DNA of 63,860 nucleotides from a virus. A program made the translations under genes and the position numbers. The notes below the pieces were generated by a model that worked only from the letters and a program-made list of their open reading frames with translations, ran no database searches and was not told the origin of the DNA. Positions 15,411 through 22,862 of the stretch are shown piece by piece (position 1 is the stretch's first letter; the number at the start of each line of letters is the position of its first letter). The stretch is from positions 1-63,860 of IMG/VR virus record IMGVR_UViG_3300046366_000135, one strand, 5' to 3'.

Positions 15411-17433
15411 AATCAGAAGTTATTATGTGTATTTCTGAATTAGAATTGAGTATATCTTTTAAAGATAACCAACCCAGATCAGTTAAAAATATATGGTTAA
15501 GGGTACATTCAATAAGCTTGCCATTTTCAAGCTCCACTTCAAACATCTCCTCCTGCCCTTTATTTATTGCATGGGTTATTGGATGGAATTCCCCTGTGTG
15601 AGTCATAGCTTTGATAGATTGATCTAATTCAGATACTCCCTCACTTGCGGGGATTAAATCACCGATCCGTATTATACCATTATCAGTTACTATATTAGTG
15701 TCTACCCCTACACACAGACGACCTGTTGTAGTACCTGCCACATGGAAATTAGTGTGGATGTAACCTGAACCATCAGCCAACAACTTAAAGTTAGACAAAT
15801 AGGTACTCAAAACCTTCATTGTAATCTTCAGAGTACAAAATAGCTTTAGAACAGGCTTATCATAAATGTTAGCCAACTCAACCACATAGTCCTGTTTCCC
15901 AGTTCTCTCCGATTGCCCATATGAATCTACACGCTCAGGTAATTTCAAATAATCAAACAACCATTCCTGTACTTGTTTCGGAGCATTCAAACTAAACTCA
16001 GACTCAATTTCTTTTTGACCGTCTAGGATTAAAACTATTTGCTCGTTCCACTTTTTAATCCAATGGTGAGATGGCTTTTCTTTAGCCATAGAGGTTCTTA
16101 TCTTATCTCGTAACTCCTGAACAGCAGCATTTATACCATCCTGCTTTTTCTTTGCCACAAATCCAGCTACATCAGGATGATTAAAGAATTCTTGGTTTAG
16201 CTGTTTAATGTTTTCCTCAGCTTGTTTGATGTTCTCTTCAACCACAAACATATCAACAAAAGCTCCTTGATAAGATGCCCAAAACGTAGCAAACATTGCT
16301 GGAATTACATAACTACGATAATGGCGGTATAAACGACCATCACATATATCAGGAAACCCTCCGATCCATTCCTGAGTATCAGTAAGACTAGAACCACTCA
16401 GCAGTTCTTCAGTAAATCGCATGTAAAGACGAAGAGTAACGTCTGTATCTATGGCACAATACTTAGCCAACGTCTCAAGATCAATCTCAGCCCAGGTTTT
16501 ATCCTTCGGCAACTCGAACTGATACCCGGCAAATTCCGGGAAATAAATATCAGTAAGAGGCTTCAAACCTTTAGGACGATTCTCATCAAGTTCATGGGCC
16601 ATCAACATTGTATCATGCCACTCCCCAATGTGTTTATCTACGCCATGTTTTACAAGGTATCCTAATTCAAATTGAGTGTTGTGGGCTATCTTGACTACAT
16701 CAGGATTCTCAAAGATGTTGATCTTCAATAGCTCAAATATTGTCCTAACCTGACTATTAATCAAATACTCCTGATAGGACATAGCCTTACCCCAAACCTC
16801 AGTCTCAAAATGAAACAAAGGAACAATGTAAGAGTATCCCGGTTGAATACTAAAACCAATAATCGTAGGCTTGTTTAACCACCATTCAATTCCAGTAGTC
16901 TCAAAGTCGAAAGAAAAAAGACCAGTTTGTTTGGCCATCTCAATAACTTCCATCAAACGATCATAGGATGTAATTACTTCGTATGGAGTGGACTTTCGCT
17001 CAACTTTATTACTAACACCCTCAAAAGCAAGTTGTAATCCTTGATGAATCCTAGAAGCGATTGTAGCAGCATATCCGGGATTGTATTTCAAAGAGCTAGG
17101 AGAGTAACAAGGTAGAACTGTAAGGTTTTTGTACTTGAACTCTTTGTCAACTACTTCCCCCAACTTACCCTTAATTCCAAAAGCCTCAGTAGCCTTTGTT
17201 CCAAGGGTGATTACATGAGTACAATCACCAAAATAAATGCCTGAAACTACATCACGAAACTCTGCTGGTTTAAGATCAGTATTGGACAAGTAGCCCATGT
17301 AAATCTCGTCTTTTGGATAATCAATTACACCATCCTCAAACAGTTGTTGGATGAACTGGTTAGAACCAGCAGAAAAGTTACCTTGCTTATCATCAAAAGG
17401 CGGAATGTCTGCAATTATAGCTACTTTGTACAT
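15400..17433 (-). CDS. DNA polymerase I N-terminal part with N-half of a split intein
   Basis: 677 residues: 573 of polymerase, then a 104-residue intein N-half. Residues 1-138 resemble a uracil-DNA-glycosylase-like domain (HVITLGTKATEAFG; LPCYSPSSL in place of the usual HPS). The 3'-5' exonuclease follows, with FSFDFETTG (D176, E178), IAHNTQFELGYL (from 249) and YCAIDTDVT (D329). The polymerase thumb follows and ends at HVAGTTTGRL (564-573), where Cys574 starts the intein. Joined to the 13426-14484 product the polymerase would be 887 residues, a normal phage family A length. Without splicing this part has no palm active site. Confidence 0.92.
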   Translation of the reverse strand: MYKVAIIADIPPFDDKQGNFSAGSNQFIQQLFEDGVIDYPKDEIYMGYLSNTDLKPAEFRDVVSGIYFGDCTHVITLGTKATEAFGIKGKLGEVVDKEFKYKNLTVLPCYSPSSLKYNPGYAATIASRIHQGLQLAFEGVSNKVERKSTPYEVITSYDRLMEVIEMAKQTGLFSFDFETTGIEWWLNKPTIIGFSIQPGYSYIVPLFHFETEVWGKAMSYQEYLINSQVRTIFELLKINIFENPDVVKIAHNTQFELGYLVKHGVDKHIGEWHDTMLMAHELDENRPKGLKPLTDIYFPEFAGYQFELPKDKTWAEIDLETLAKYCAIDTDVTLRLYMRFTEELLSGSSLTDTQEWIGGFPDICDGRLYRHYRSYVIPAMFATFWASYQGAFVDMFVVEENIKQAEENIKQLNQEFFNHPDVAGFVAKKKQDGINAAVQELRDKIRTSMAKEKPSHHWIKKWNEQIVLILDGQKEIESEFSLNAPKQVQEWLFDYLKLPERVDSYGQSERTGKQDYVVELANIYDKPVLKLFCTLKITMKVLSTYLSNFKLLADGSGYIHTNFHVAGTTTGRLCVGVDTNIVTDNGIIRIGDLIPASEGVSELDQSIKAMTHTGEFHPITHAINKGQEEMFEVELENGKLIECTLNHIFLTDLGWLSLKDILNSNSEIHIITSDYGY
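15403..15714 (-). other. Split intein, N-terminal fragment (104 residues)
   Basis: Starts at Cys574 of the 15400-17433 product: CVGVDTNIVTDNG (block A), with the block B signature TLNH at intein residues 71-74 in LIECTLNHIFLTDLGW. The frame stops soon after, so there is no in-frame endonuclease or C-half. Size matches other split-intein N-halves. Confidence 0.92.
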
Positions 17434-17822
17434 AATCCATCTTCTTGAACTGTGATAGAATATTCCTGACAGAAAATATCAAACCAATACTCACAAAGTC
17501 TTTTATCTGCCTTTGTTTCTGCCATTAAAACCTCAATGATTTGAAACTTGTAGTATGTACACGACTCAATCTCTGAAGCCCATTCCTCTCTATTAATCAC
17601 GTCAAAGTTAACCAGATCAAAAAATGGCTGCTGTTCTTCCATCTTTTTTACTCGTTGTTTACTTGTTTGGTGTTTTATTGTTTGGCAAAATGCTTTTGCA
17701 GCACATACCTGACACTCGAAAGCGTGAGTGTCAAATTCTTTACCAAAACAATCTGACTCTGGTATTGACATATTTTGATAAAGTGTTGCTGAATCAAACC
17801 CAGTCTCAATTGATTTTTTCAT
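17421..17822 (-). CDS. Cysteine-cluster hypothetical protein
   Basis: 133 residues. Residues 25-46 hold DCFGKEFDTHAFECQVCAAK plus AFC, four or five cysteines spaced like a small zinc- or iron-sulfur-binding knuckle. The rest is helical. It lies directly upstream of the polymerase N-part with a 13-base overlap. I do not know the family. Confidence 0.6.
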   Translation of the reverse strand: MKKSIETGFDSATLYQNMSIPESDCFGKEFDTHAFECQVCAAKAFCQTIKHQTSKQRVKKMEEQQPFFDLVNFDVINREEWASEIESCTYYKFQIIEVLMAETKADKRLCEYWFDIFCQEYSITVQEDGLCTK

Positions 17823-18049
17823 AGTTCAATATAATGAGTTACGTTAGGAATTTCAATTCTCATTTCAATTGGAGCTAAAGAATCTCTAACTCCTATTTGG
17901 TTTCCAAAGATATGGGTAAATAATTTACCGATCAACCTCTCACCAAAATAAATTAATTTAGTATCAAAATTGGCTGCAAGTACTTCACCTTCTGGTAATT
18001 TATCTGGGTCAATCTTTGTCCAGATCAACCCAGCAATCAACTCTTCCAT
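17819..18049 (-). CDS. Hypothetical protein
   Basis: 76 residues with mixed beta/alpha character (AGLIWTKIDPDKLPEGEVLAAN...). The PDKLPEGEVLA phrase is common in small phage proteins of unknown role. It overlaps the next gene by 4 bases and follows the RNA ligase by 2 bases. Confidence 0.55.
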   Translation of the reverse strand: MEELIAGLIWTKIDPDKLPEGEVLAANFDTKLIYFGERLIGKLFTHIFGNQIGVRDSLAPIEMRIEIPNVTHYIEL

Positions 18050-18051
18050 AG

Positions 18052-19194
18052 CTATTTCTTTGAATCGTATTCGTTGTTCATCACCTTGGCACTCAGCTTA
18101 CTAAGTGGGTCACGAACAACAATACCTTCGATCACATTATTTGAAAAATAATTATTACAAGCTTTCTTTAAATCTTCTAAAGAATCAAAACTTTGATTGA
18201 AGACAATTCTTGGGTGCTCGAAACCAAACCCAACGATATTCCCAATGTATTCTAAGTGTGGCATCTTTTGAGCAACCCCATTATAAAAAAAGTCAGCACC
18301 ATAAAAATAAATTGTAGGTTCGACCTGAGAATGTGGGTTGTTTTTATTCCCTGACCCAGCACTTGCACCATACCCAACTAACTCACCACGTAAAGCCATA
18401 TCAATACCTTGTTTGGTACAATATTCCACAAGTTTATTTAGATATGGCAGACCAACAACCACAAATGGGTTCTCGCTTGGGAAAGTGTCATAGATGTTAA
18501 TGTCTTTACCAAAGAAAGCAAGAATACGACTCCACCAATCATTCTTACGATCAATTACCTTTTCTTCAGTCAAAGACAAATTAACATTTCGCGAACAAAT
18601 ACCAAACTCACCCTGACGAAAAAATAGGGTAATAGAACTTCCATCAAGTTTCTCAGAACCAATAAGTTGTAATGGGAAATGCCAATTACAGTTCTCAATT
18701 CTCGGCTCATCAGTCCTATACAGGAAAGACGGAAAAGACTTAGCTGCTTTCCGGCCTTTAGGACTACTTGAATTTGGCTCAGGTTCTTGGTATTTATAAA
18801 TTCCTAACACACTAGCCAAATCACCAAGATTATCCAAATCCACAAGAGCGTAACCTTCAACCTCCTCAATAGTCAATAAGATGCCATTACTATAAACTGG
18901 CTGACCATCACCCTTATGCAAGTTGAACTTTACAGCACGAACTCGTAAATTTTTACCCAACTTTGATTTTTTTGAGTCACCTCCTGGCCTAATCCAATCA
19001 TCGAAAATATCAAACTTCTCACTCAGATTATAATCAGGCTCAACAAGAAAAGCCTTATCACCTACATTAAATCTACCCTTTGCAGAAACCACCTCAAAGC
19101 CTGTCTCCAATAGCTGAAGGACTTCGATAGAATTAGCTGGTTCTTCTCCCTTAAAAAGGGCTACTTTATTTTTGATTGTAACAAGTGAAATCAT
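18052..19194 (-). CDS. ATP-dependent RNA ligase, DRB0094-like
   Basis: 380 residues if started at MISLVTIKNKVALF. An ATG 14 codons upstream exists but lies on the far side of a good promoter -7 box (19216-19223), so the inner ATG is chosen. Residues 1-150 form an N-terminal OB-like domain; the nucleotidyltransferase domain follows, with motif I SEKLDGSS (adenylated Lys182), ICSRN (motif Ia), ALRGELVGYG (motif III) and EGIVVRD (motif IV). This two-domain order is that of the Deinococcus DRB0094-type RNA ligases. Phage RNA ligases often repair tRNAs cut by host defence; no polynucleotide kinase is seen in the window. Confidence 0.8.
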   Translation of the reverse strand: MISLVTIKNKVALFKGEEPANSIEVLQLLETGFEVVSAKGRFNVGDKAFLVEPDYNLSEKFDIFDDWIRPGGDSKKSKLGKNLRVRAVKFNLHKGDGQPVYSNGILLTIEEVEGYALVDLDNLGDLASVLGIYKYQEPEPNSSSPKGRKAAKSFPSFLYRTDEPRIENCNWHFPLQLIGSEKLDGSSITLFFRQGEFGICSRNVNLSLTEEKVIDRKNDWWSRILAFFGKDINIYDTFPSENPFVVVGLPYLNKLVEYCTKQGIDMALRGELVGYGASAGSGNKNNPHSQVEPTIYFYGADFFYNGVAQKMPHLEYIGNIVGFGFEHPRIVFNQSFDSLEDLKKACNNYFSNNVIEGIVVRDPLSKLSAKVMNNEYDSKK

Positions 19195-19215
19195 CTTTTT
19201 GAATTTAATTTTAAA

Positions 19216-19246
19216 CAAAGATAAACTATCTATCATTCGGAGTCAA
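19216..19246 (-). promoter_or_regulatory. Bacteroidetes-type promoter for the RNA ligase
   Basis: Minus strand: TTGACT (TTG at 19244-19246), 20-base spacer, TATCTTTG (19216-19223). The chosen ligase ATG lies 22 bases downstream of the -7 box. It overlaps the 3' end of the helicase gene. Confidence 0.7.
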
Positions 19247-20674
19247 TAGCTGAGGTACAAAATTTTTAGATTTTGTAGGATAATGAGCTTTTATTTCATA
19301 CCCCTCATCTTGATAAATCTTGATTCTTGCTCTTGAATGCTGTCGAACACCATCAGTCATGTCAAAGAAATCAACTACCCATTTAATCCCACCCCCAGCT
19401 TTTCTTAAAATCCTGCCTATGTATTGCTTGAGCTGGATTTTTGATTTACCTCCTTGGGCATAGATCAAACCATGTATAATTAAATTTCCACCCTCCTGAA
19501 GAACTGTAGTAAATAAAACTCTACTAAATCCATCGGGGTTATCAGAGTACTCTTGTTTTACTTGATCCGAGTTTTCCCCTCCCTTCAGTTTGTAAAACTT
19601 TATATGTTGTAAATCAGCCAAAGGATATAGCCAATTGTACATGTAATCCATTTGCTCTGTCCTATCTACAGTTATGATGATATTTTCATTCATTGACTGC
19701 TTTAGAACCTCTTTGATGATACTTAACCTACCTAAGCCAAACATGACTGCCTTTTTGTAGATAGCTGGGTATTTATCAAAGATAACTGATAGAGGATCGC
19801 ATTTATACAGATTGACTGTAATGTTAGCCACCCAATCAGCCACACTCAGATCAGCCACACTAACTGAGTCCAGAACCTTTCCTCCAATAGCACGAACTCG
19901 CATTCTGGCTTTGTCATTTGGAAGATCATATGGAGTCCCTGAGAAGAGAAACTTCGAGTAGATTGGTAACTGAGATAAGAAAGTGAAATACTCATTCCCG
20001 GCTACCTTGTGACACTCATCCACGAATACACACTTACATTCTCGTAGCCAATCAATTACATCAACATCCCCCTCATCAGTGCGATTTACAAGGGATTTGT
20101 ATTTTGCTACGACCACCCTTCCCGGCTTAAATTTCTTACCATCAACCCACCCAGTTTCCCAATACTTACTGAAGAACTCAACGTGTTGTTTGAAAAGGAA
20201 TTGATCATGAACTAGCACCAAAACTCTTGGATCGTTTATCATTGAATCTATCATAGCAGCCATGATAAAGGTTTTGCCGGACGCTGTAGCATGATCAAAA
20301 GTACCAACTGAATTTGAGCAAACTGCTGTTGTTGCTCTGAGCTGGTGATCAGCCAACTCGAAATCCAAATGATTCCTTTGCTGTAATTTCCCACAGTCAA
20401 AGTGAACAAAACGAGTTCTATAATCAATCATTTCACATTCAAAGCCATTCGAGTCAAGATATTCAACAACATCACCAAAGAATCCGGCTTGAAACTCACC
20501 CTTCTTTGTGATGAAGTACGTATCACCCTTCCATCCTTTAATTCCTGAGTATCGGGCAGCAGCACTATCATGTATTGAGAGATATTCCCTGAGTAAGGTT
20601 ATAGCTTGGGCAGCATATAAACCACTTACTTTCACCCTATCGTTATGGACGTGCAATTCTACGATGCGCTTCAT
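19226..20674 (-). CDS. UvsW-like SF2 helicase
   Basis: 482 residues, close to T4 UvsW. An N-terminal domain of about 100 residues precedes motor domain 1 with HQLRATTAV (Q-motif-like), FDHATASGKT (P-loop 129-135) and FVDECHK (DECH 219-222), then LFSGTPYD (motif III). Domain 2 has LFTTVLQEGGN and QYIGRILRKAGG (motifs V/VI). UvsW remodels branched DNA and removes R-loops, favouring recombination-dependent replication. It overlaps the upstream unknown gene by 4 bases. Confidence 0.87.
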   Translation of the reverse strand: MKRIVELHVHNDRVKVSGLYAAQAITLLREYLSIHDSAAARYSGIKGWKGDTYFITKKGEFQAGFFGDVVEYLDSNGFECEMIDYRTRFVHFDCGKLQQRNHLDFELADHQLRATTAVCSNSVGTFDHATASGKTFIMAAMIDSMINDPRVLVLVHDQFLFKQHVEFFSKYWETGWVDGKKFKPGRVVVAKYKSLVNRTDEGDVDVIDWLRECKCVFVDECHKVAGNEYFTFLSQLPIYSKFLFSGTPYDLPNDKARMRVRAIGGKVLDSVSVADLSVADWVANITVNLYKCDPLSVIFDKYPAIYKKAVMFGLGRLSIIKEVLKQSMNENIIITVDRTEQMDYMYNWLYPLADLQHIKFYKLKGGENSDQVKQEYSDNPDGFSRVLFTTVLQEGGNLIIHGLIYAQGGKSKIQLKQYIGRILRKAGGGIKWVVDFFDMTDGVRQHSRARIKIYQDEGYEIKAHYPTKSKNFVPQLLTPNDR

Positions 20675-21399
20675 TTTCTGGATTTATAACTCACGTATCT
20701 CTCCCAAGACTTTTCCCCATAAAGGGCATTAGGTTTTGGTAATGTGTTGAATACAGCAAAAGCATCAAATTGTGCCTGAATCCAATCAGCCGGATCAGCT
20801 TCGTAGTGAACAATGTCCTCAACCATCCTGAAAAAAGGAACAATATCTTGAGCTGCATCGTAAAGAGTTTTGTTATCAACCCTCCTAACAGCATCAAGAT
20901 ATATCCTTTGGAGATCAAGGACTAGTTGCTTATGCTCATATTCTTCAACTTGAATCTTGATAGACTCATTTTCATAGTACTCCAAAGCCCTAGTTGGAAG
21001 GTCTTTACTCTTAATACCTTTAACAAGAATCGCTTCAACTAGACTTTTAATTATTTGATCAGTTGATTTTTGTAACTGATAAAGCTCAAATAAATCTACA
21101 ACAATTTGATCCAACTTTTCAATAACCCACCAGTTTGGACTACTAGGTTTCATTGTTGGGAGCTTGATATGCTTAATGTCAGCAGTAAATTTCAGAATAG
21201 CAGCAAGCTTAGATAAAGAGGTAGTATTAGTCAACCGCTGAACTTGCTTGTCCTTCATTTGGATTGTTCGCCAGTTACAGGACTTTCTTGATAAGTCCTT
21301 CAACAAAGTTTTGAACTGATCATCAGTCAAACAAATCTGATTGTCTCTAAGTACAAATCTCAAAACATCAGCAGTCACATTTATGCTTGGATTTCTCAT
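20671..21399 (-). CDS. Hypothetical protein in replication operon
   Basis: 242 residues, helical, no recognised motif. It lies between primase and UvsW-like helicase, overlapping each by 4 bases (coupled translation). Its fixed place suggests a replication accessory protein such as a loader, but nothing in the sequence proves it. Confidence 0.6.
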   Translation of the reverse strand: MRNPSINVTADVLRFVLRDNQICLTDDQFKTLLKDLSRKSCNWRTIQMKDKQVQRLTNTTSLSKLAAILKFTADIKHIKLPTMKPSSPNWWVIEKLDQIVVDLFELYQLQKSTDQIIKSLVEAILVKGIKSKDLPTRALEYYENESIKIQVEEYEHKQLVLDLQRIYLDAVRRVDNKTLYDAAQDIVPFFRMVEDIVHYEADPADWIQAQFDAFAVFNTLPKPNALYGEKSWERYVSYKSRK

Positions 21400-22304
21400 A
21401 CAAAAAACATTTGTCTCAATGTGAAATAATCAGTTTGTTTCTCAATTTCTTGTACCAACTCAAATCCCCAGTCGTTTACATCCTTTCCTGGAAATTCTTG
21501 AAGATCAAGCAATTTAACTCTTTTTCCCATCTTTGTCAAGTCCACAGCAGTAGTAATTGCTTGTTTTTTGAATCCCCTATCAAAAGGTATGATTATATCA
21601 GCCTTAGTTAAGTTAAGTATTCTAAATTGATTGGCTGATATTTTCCATTTGTAGGTAGCTATTCCGAAAGGCCAACATGTCAAAGCGTCTACAACTCCCT
21701 CGCATAAATAGACTTTATCAAAAAGCAATAAGGCATCTGAGTTATAGACTAGATCACCTGACCCTATGTTATACTTTTCAGAAGAAACGTTTACGTGTTT
21801 CTTGCTTATTGGCAAGAAAGACCTAGCAGAGAAATAAATAATTTCCCCTTTTGACAAAGAAGGGAAGATAATACATCCATAAAACTCACTTTCTGGGTCA
21901 TCATCGTAACCTACAAAGGCTTCTTGGCATACCTCAAAAGGAATTTTCCGCTCACCAATCGCTGAACCAGTCATGTATTTCAAAGCTCTTGTTCCAAACA
22001 ATGTAGACTCATCACCAAGAAGTTTGAAACCTGATGGAAGTTTTACCTTTAGCCTGCCCGGTTTTAAACTTCTACGAACCTTTCCTGCCCATACTTCAGA
22101 ATAGTCTACTTTGAATACTCTCTCAATAAGATATGAGTAAATGGATTTTGAGTAGCCTGTTCTGAAGTCATTGACGTACATGGACTCAAAGTTAAAACAC
22201 AAAGTTTTATCTCTGTGCTCCGAGTCCCCGTTACATCTCCACCAACCATTACTGGATTCGGTCAAATCTGGGTGTAAGTTGCGTATAATTTGAAATACGT
22301 CCAT
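21396..22304 (-). CDS. DNA primase with Toprim domain
   Basis: 302 residues. The Toprim fold is visible: VYLCEGVVDALT (E202), IIIPFDRG (D242) and GKDVNDWG (273-280). The N-terminal region WWRCNGDSEHRDKTLCFNF looks like a reduced zinc-binding domain (only one C-x-H/C pair retained), shorter than in DnaG. The protein would synthesise primers for the DnaB-like helicase encoded at 30186-31559. Confidence 0.82.
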   Translation of the reverse strand: MDVFQIIRNLHPDLTESSNGWWRCNGDSEHRDKTLCFNFESMYVNDFRTGYSKSIYSYLIERVFKVDYSEVWAGKVRRSLKPGRLKVKLPSGFKLLGDESTLFGTRALKYMTGSAIGERKIPFEVCQEAFVGYDDDPESEFYGCIIFPSLSKGEIIYFSARSFLPISKKHVNVSSEKYNIGSGDLVYNSDALLLFDKVYLCEGVVDALTCWPFGIATYKWKISANQFRILNLTKADIIIPFDRGFKKQAITTAVDLTKMGKRVKLLDLQEFPGKDVNDWGFELVQEIEKQTDYFTLRQMFFV

Positions 22305-22305
22305 A

Positions 22306-22545
22306 TCAATTTATGCAAACGCAATTAGCAGTAATCGGGTCTTCATCTTCGTATTCAGAGAAGTTATCCTCAGCTACAAATTCCTTAAAGTACTCATCAC
22401 TACAATGACCTATTGTTGGGGAATTGGTGACTGATTGAAAAGAATTACCTTCATCATCAGAAGCAAAAATAACTTCAAAATCTCTAGCTTCTGGCCTAGC
22501 CTCAATCACTTCTTTTAGAAGCTCGATGTATTGTCCAAGTGTCAT
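22306..22545 (-). CDS. Hypothetical acidic protein
   Basis: 79 residues, strongly acidic (FSEYEDEDPIT). The start MTLGQYIELLKEVIEARPEARDFEV resembles the N-terminus of many small phage proteins (helix, then EVxFASDDEGNSF). One base separates it from the lipoprotein gene upstream. Function unknown. Confidence 0.6.
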   Translation of the reverse strand: MTLGQYIELLKEVIEARPEARDFEVIFASDDEGNSFQSVTNSPTIGHCSDEYFKEFVAEDNFSEYEDEDPITANCVCIN

Positions 22546-22546
22546 T

Positions 22547-22861
22547 TCAAAATTTTTTGAAAGATGTTACAAATTGTTTTGGAGTTTCGACAAAAAAAGC
22601 GGTATCAATATAAGTCCGAGTTTCAGTATTTGTCTGAGTAATTGTGATCCGATAATAAATATCGTTACTCTTAGCACCTAGCATTGTAAACTTGTCAAGA
22701 GCTAGGTGCTCAACAGTAATCAACCCATAAACTGTGTCGGATTGTATCATTGTTCTACGTGGAACATCTTGATTTTTGTATTCTTTTTCACAGGAGAATG
22801 ATAGGTAGGCTATGATGATAGCCCAAATAATTGCAGGAATAAGTTTCTTAAAACGTTTCAT
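22547..22861 (-). CDS. Putative lipoprotein
   Basis: 104 residues from the ATG at 22861, two bases after the helicase stop; a longer frame starts inside the helicase gene. The signal MKRFKKLIPAIIWAIIIAYLSFSC has a basic start, hydrophobic core and a lipobox-like LSFSC, so a lipid-anchored product is likely. The mature part is about 80 residues, beta-rich. A parS-like palindrome lies inside it (22751-22766). Confidence 0.6.
   Translation of the reverse strand: MKRFKKLIPAIIWAIIIAYLSFSCEKEYKNQDVPRRTMIQSDTVYGLITVEHLALDKFTMLGAKSNDIYYRITITQTNTETRTYIDTAFFVETPKQFVTSFKKF
22751..22766. promoter_or_regulatory. parS-like palindrome, one mismatch
   Basis: TGTTCTACGTGGAACA, the same palindrome as at 31970, 34941 and 62843 with one C to T change that breaks the symmetry. 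It lies in the lipoprotein coding sequence. Confidence 0.5.
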
Positions 22862-22862
22862 C

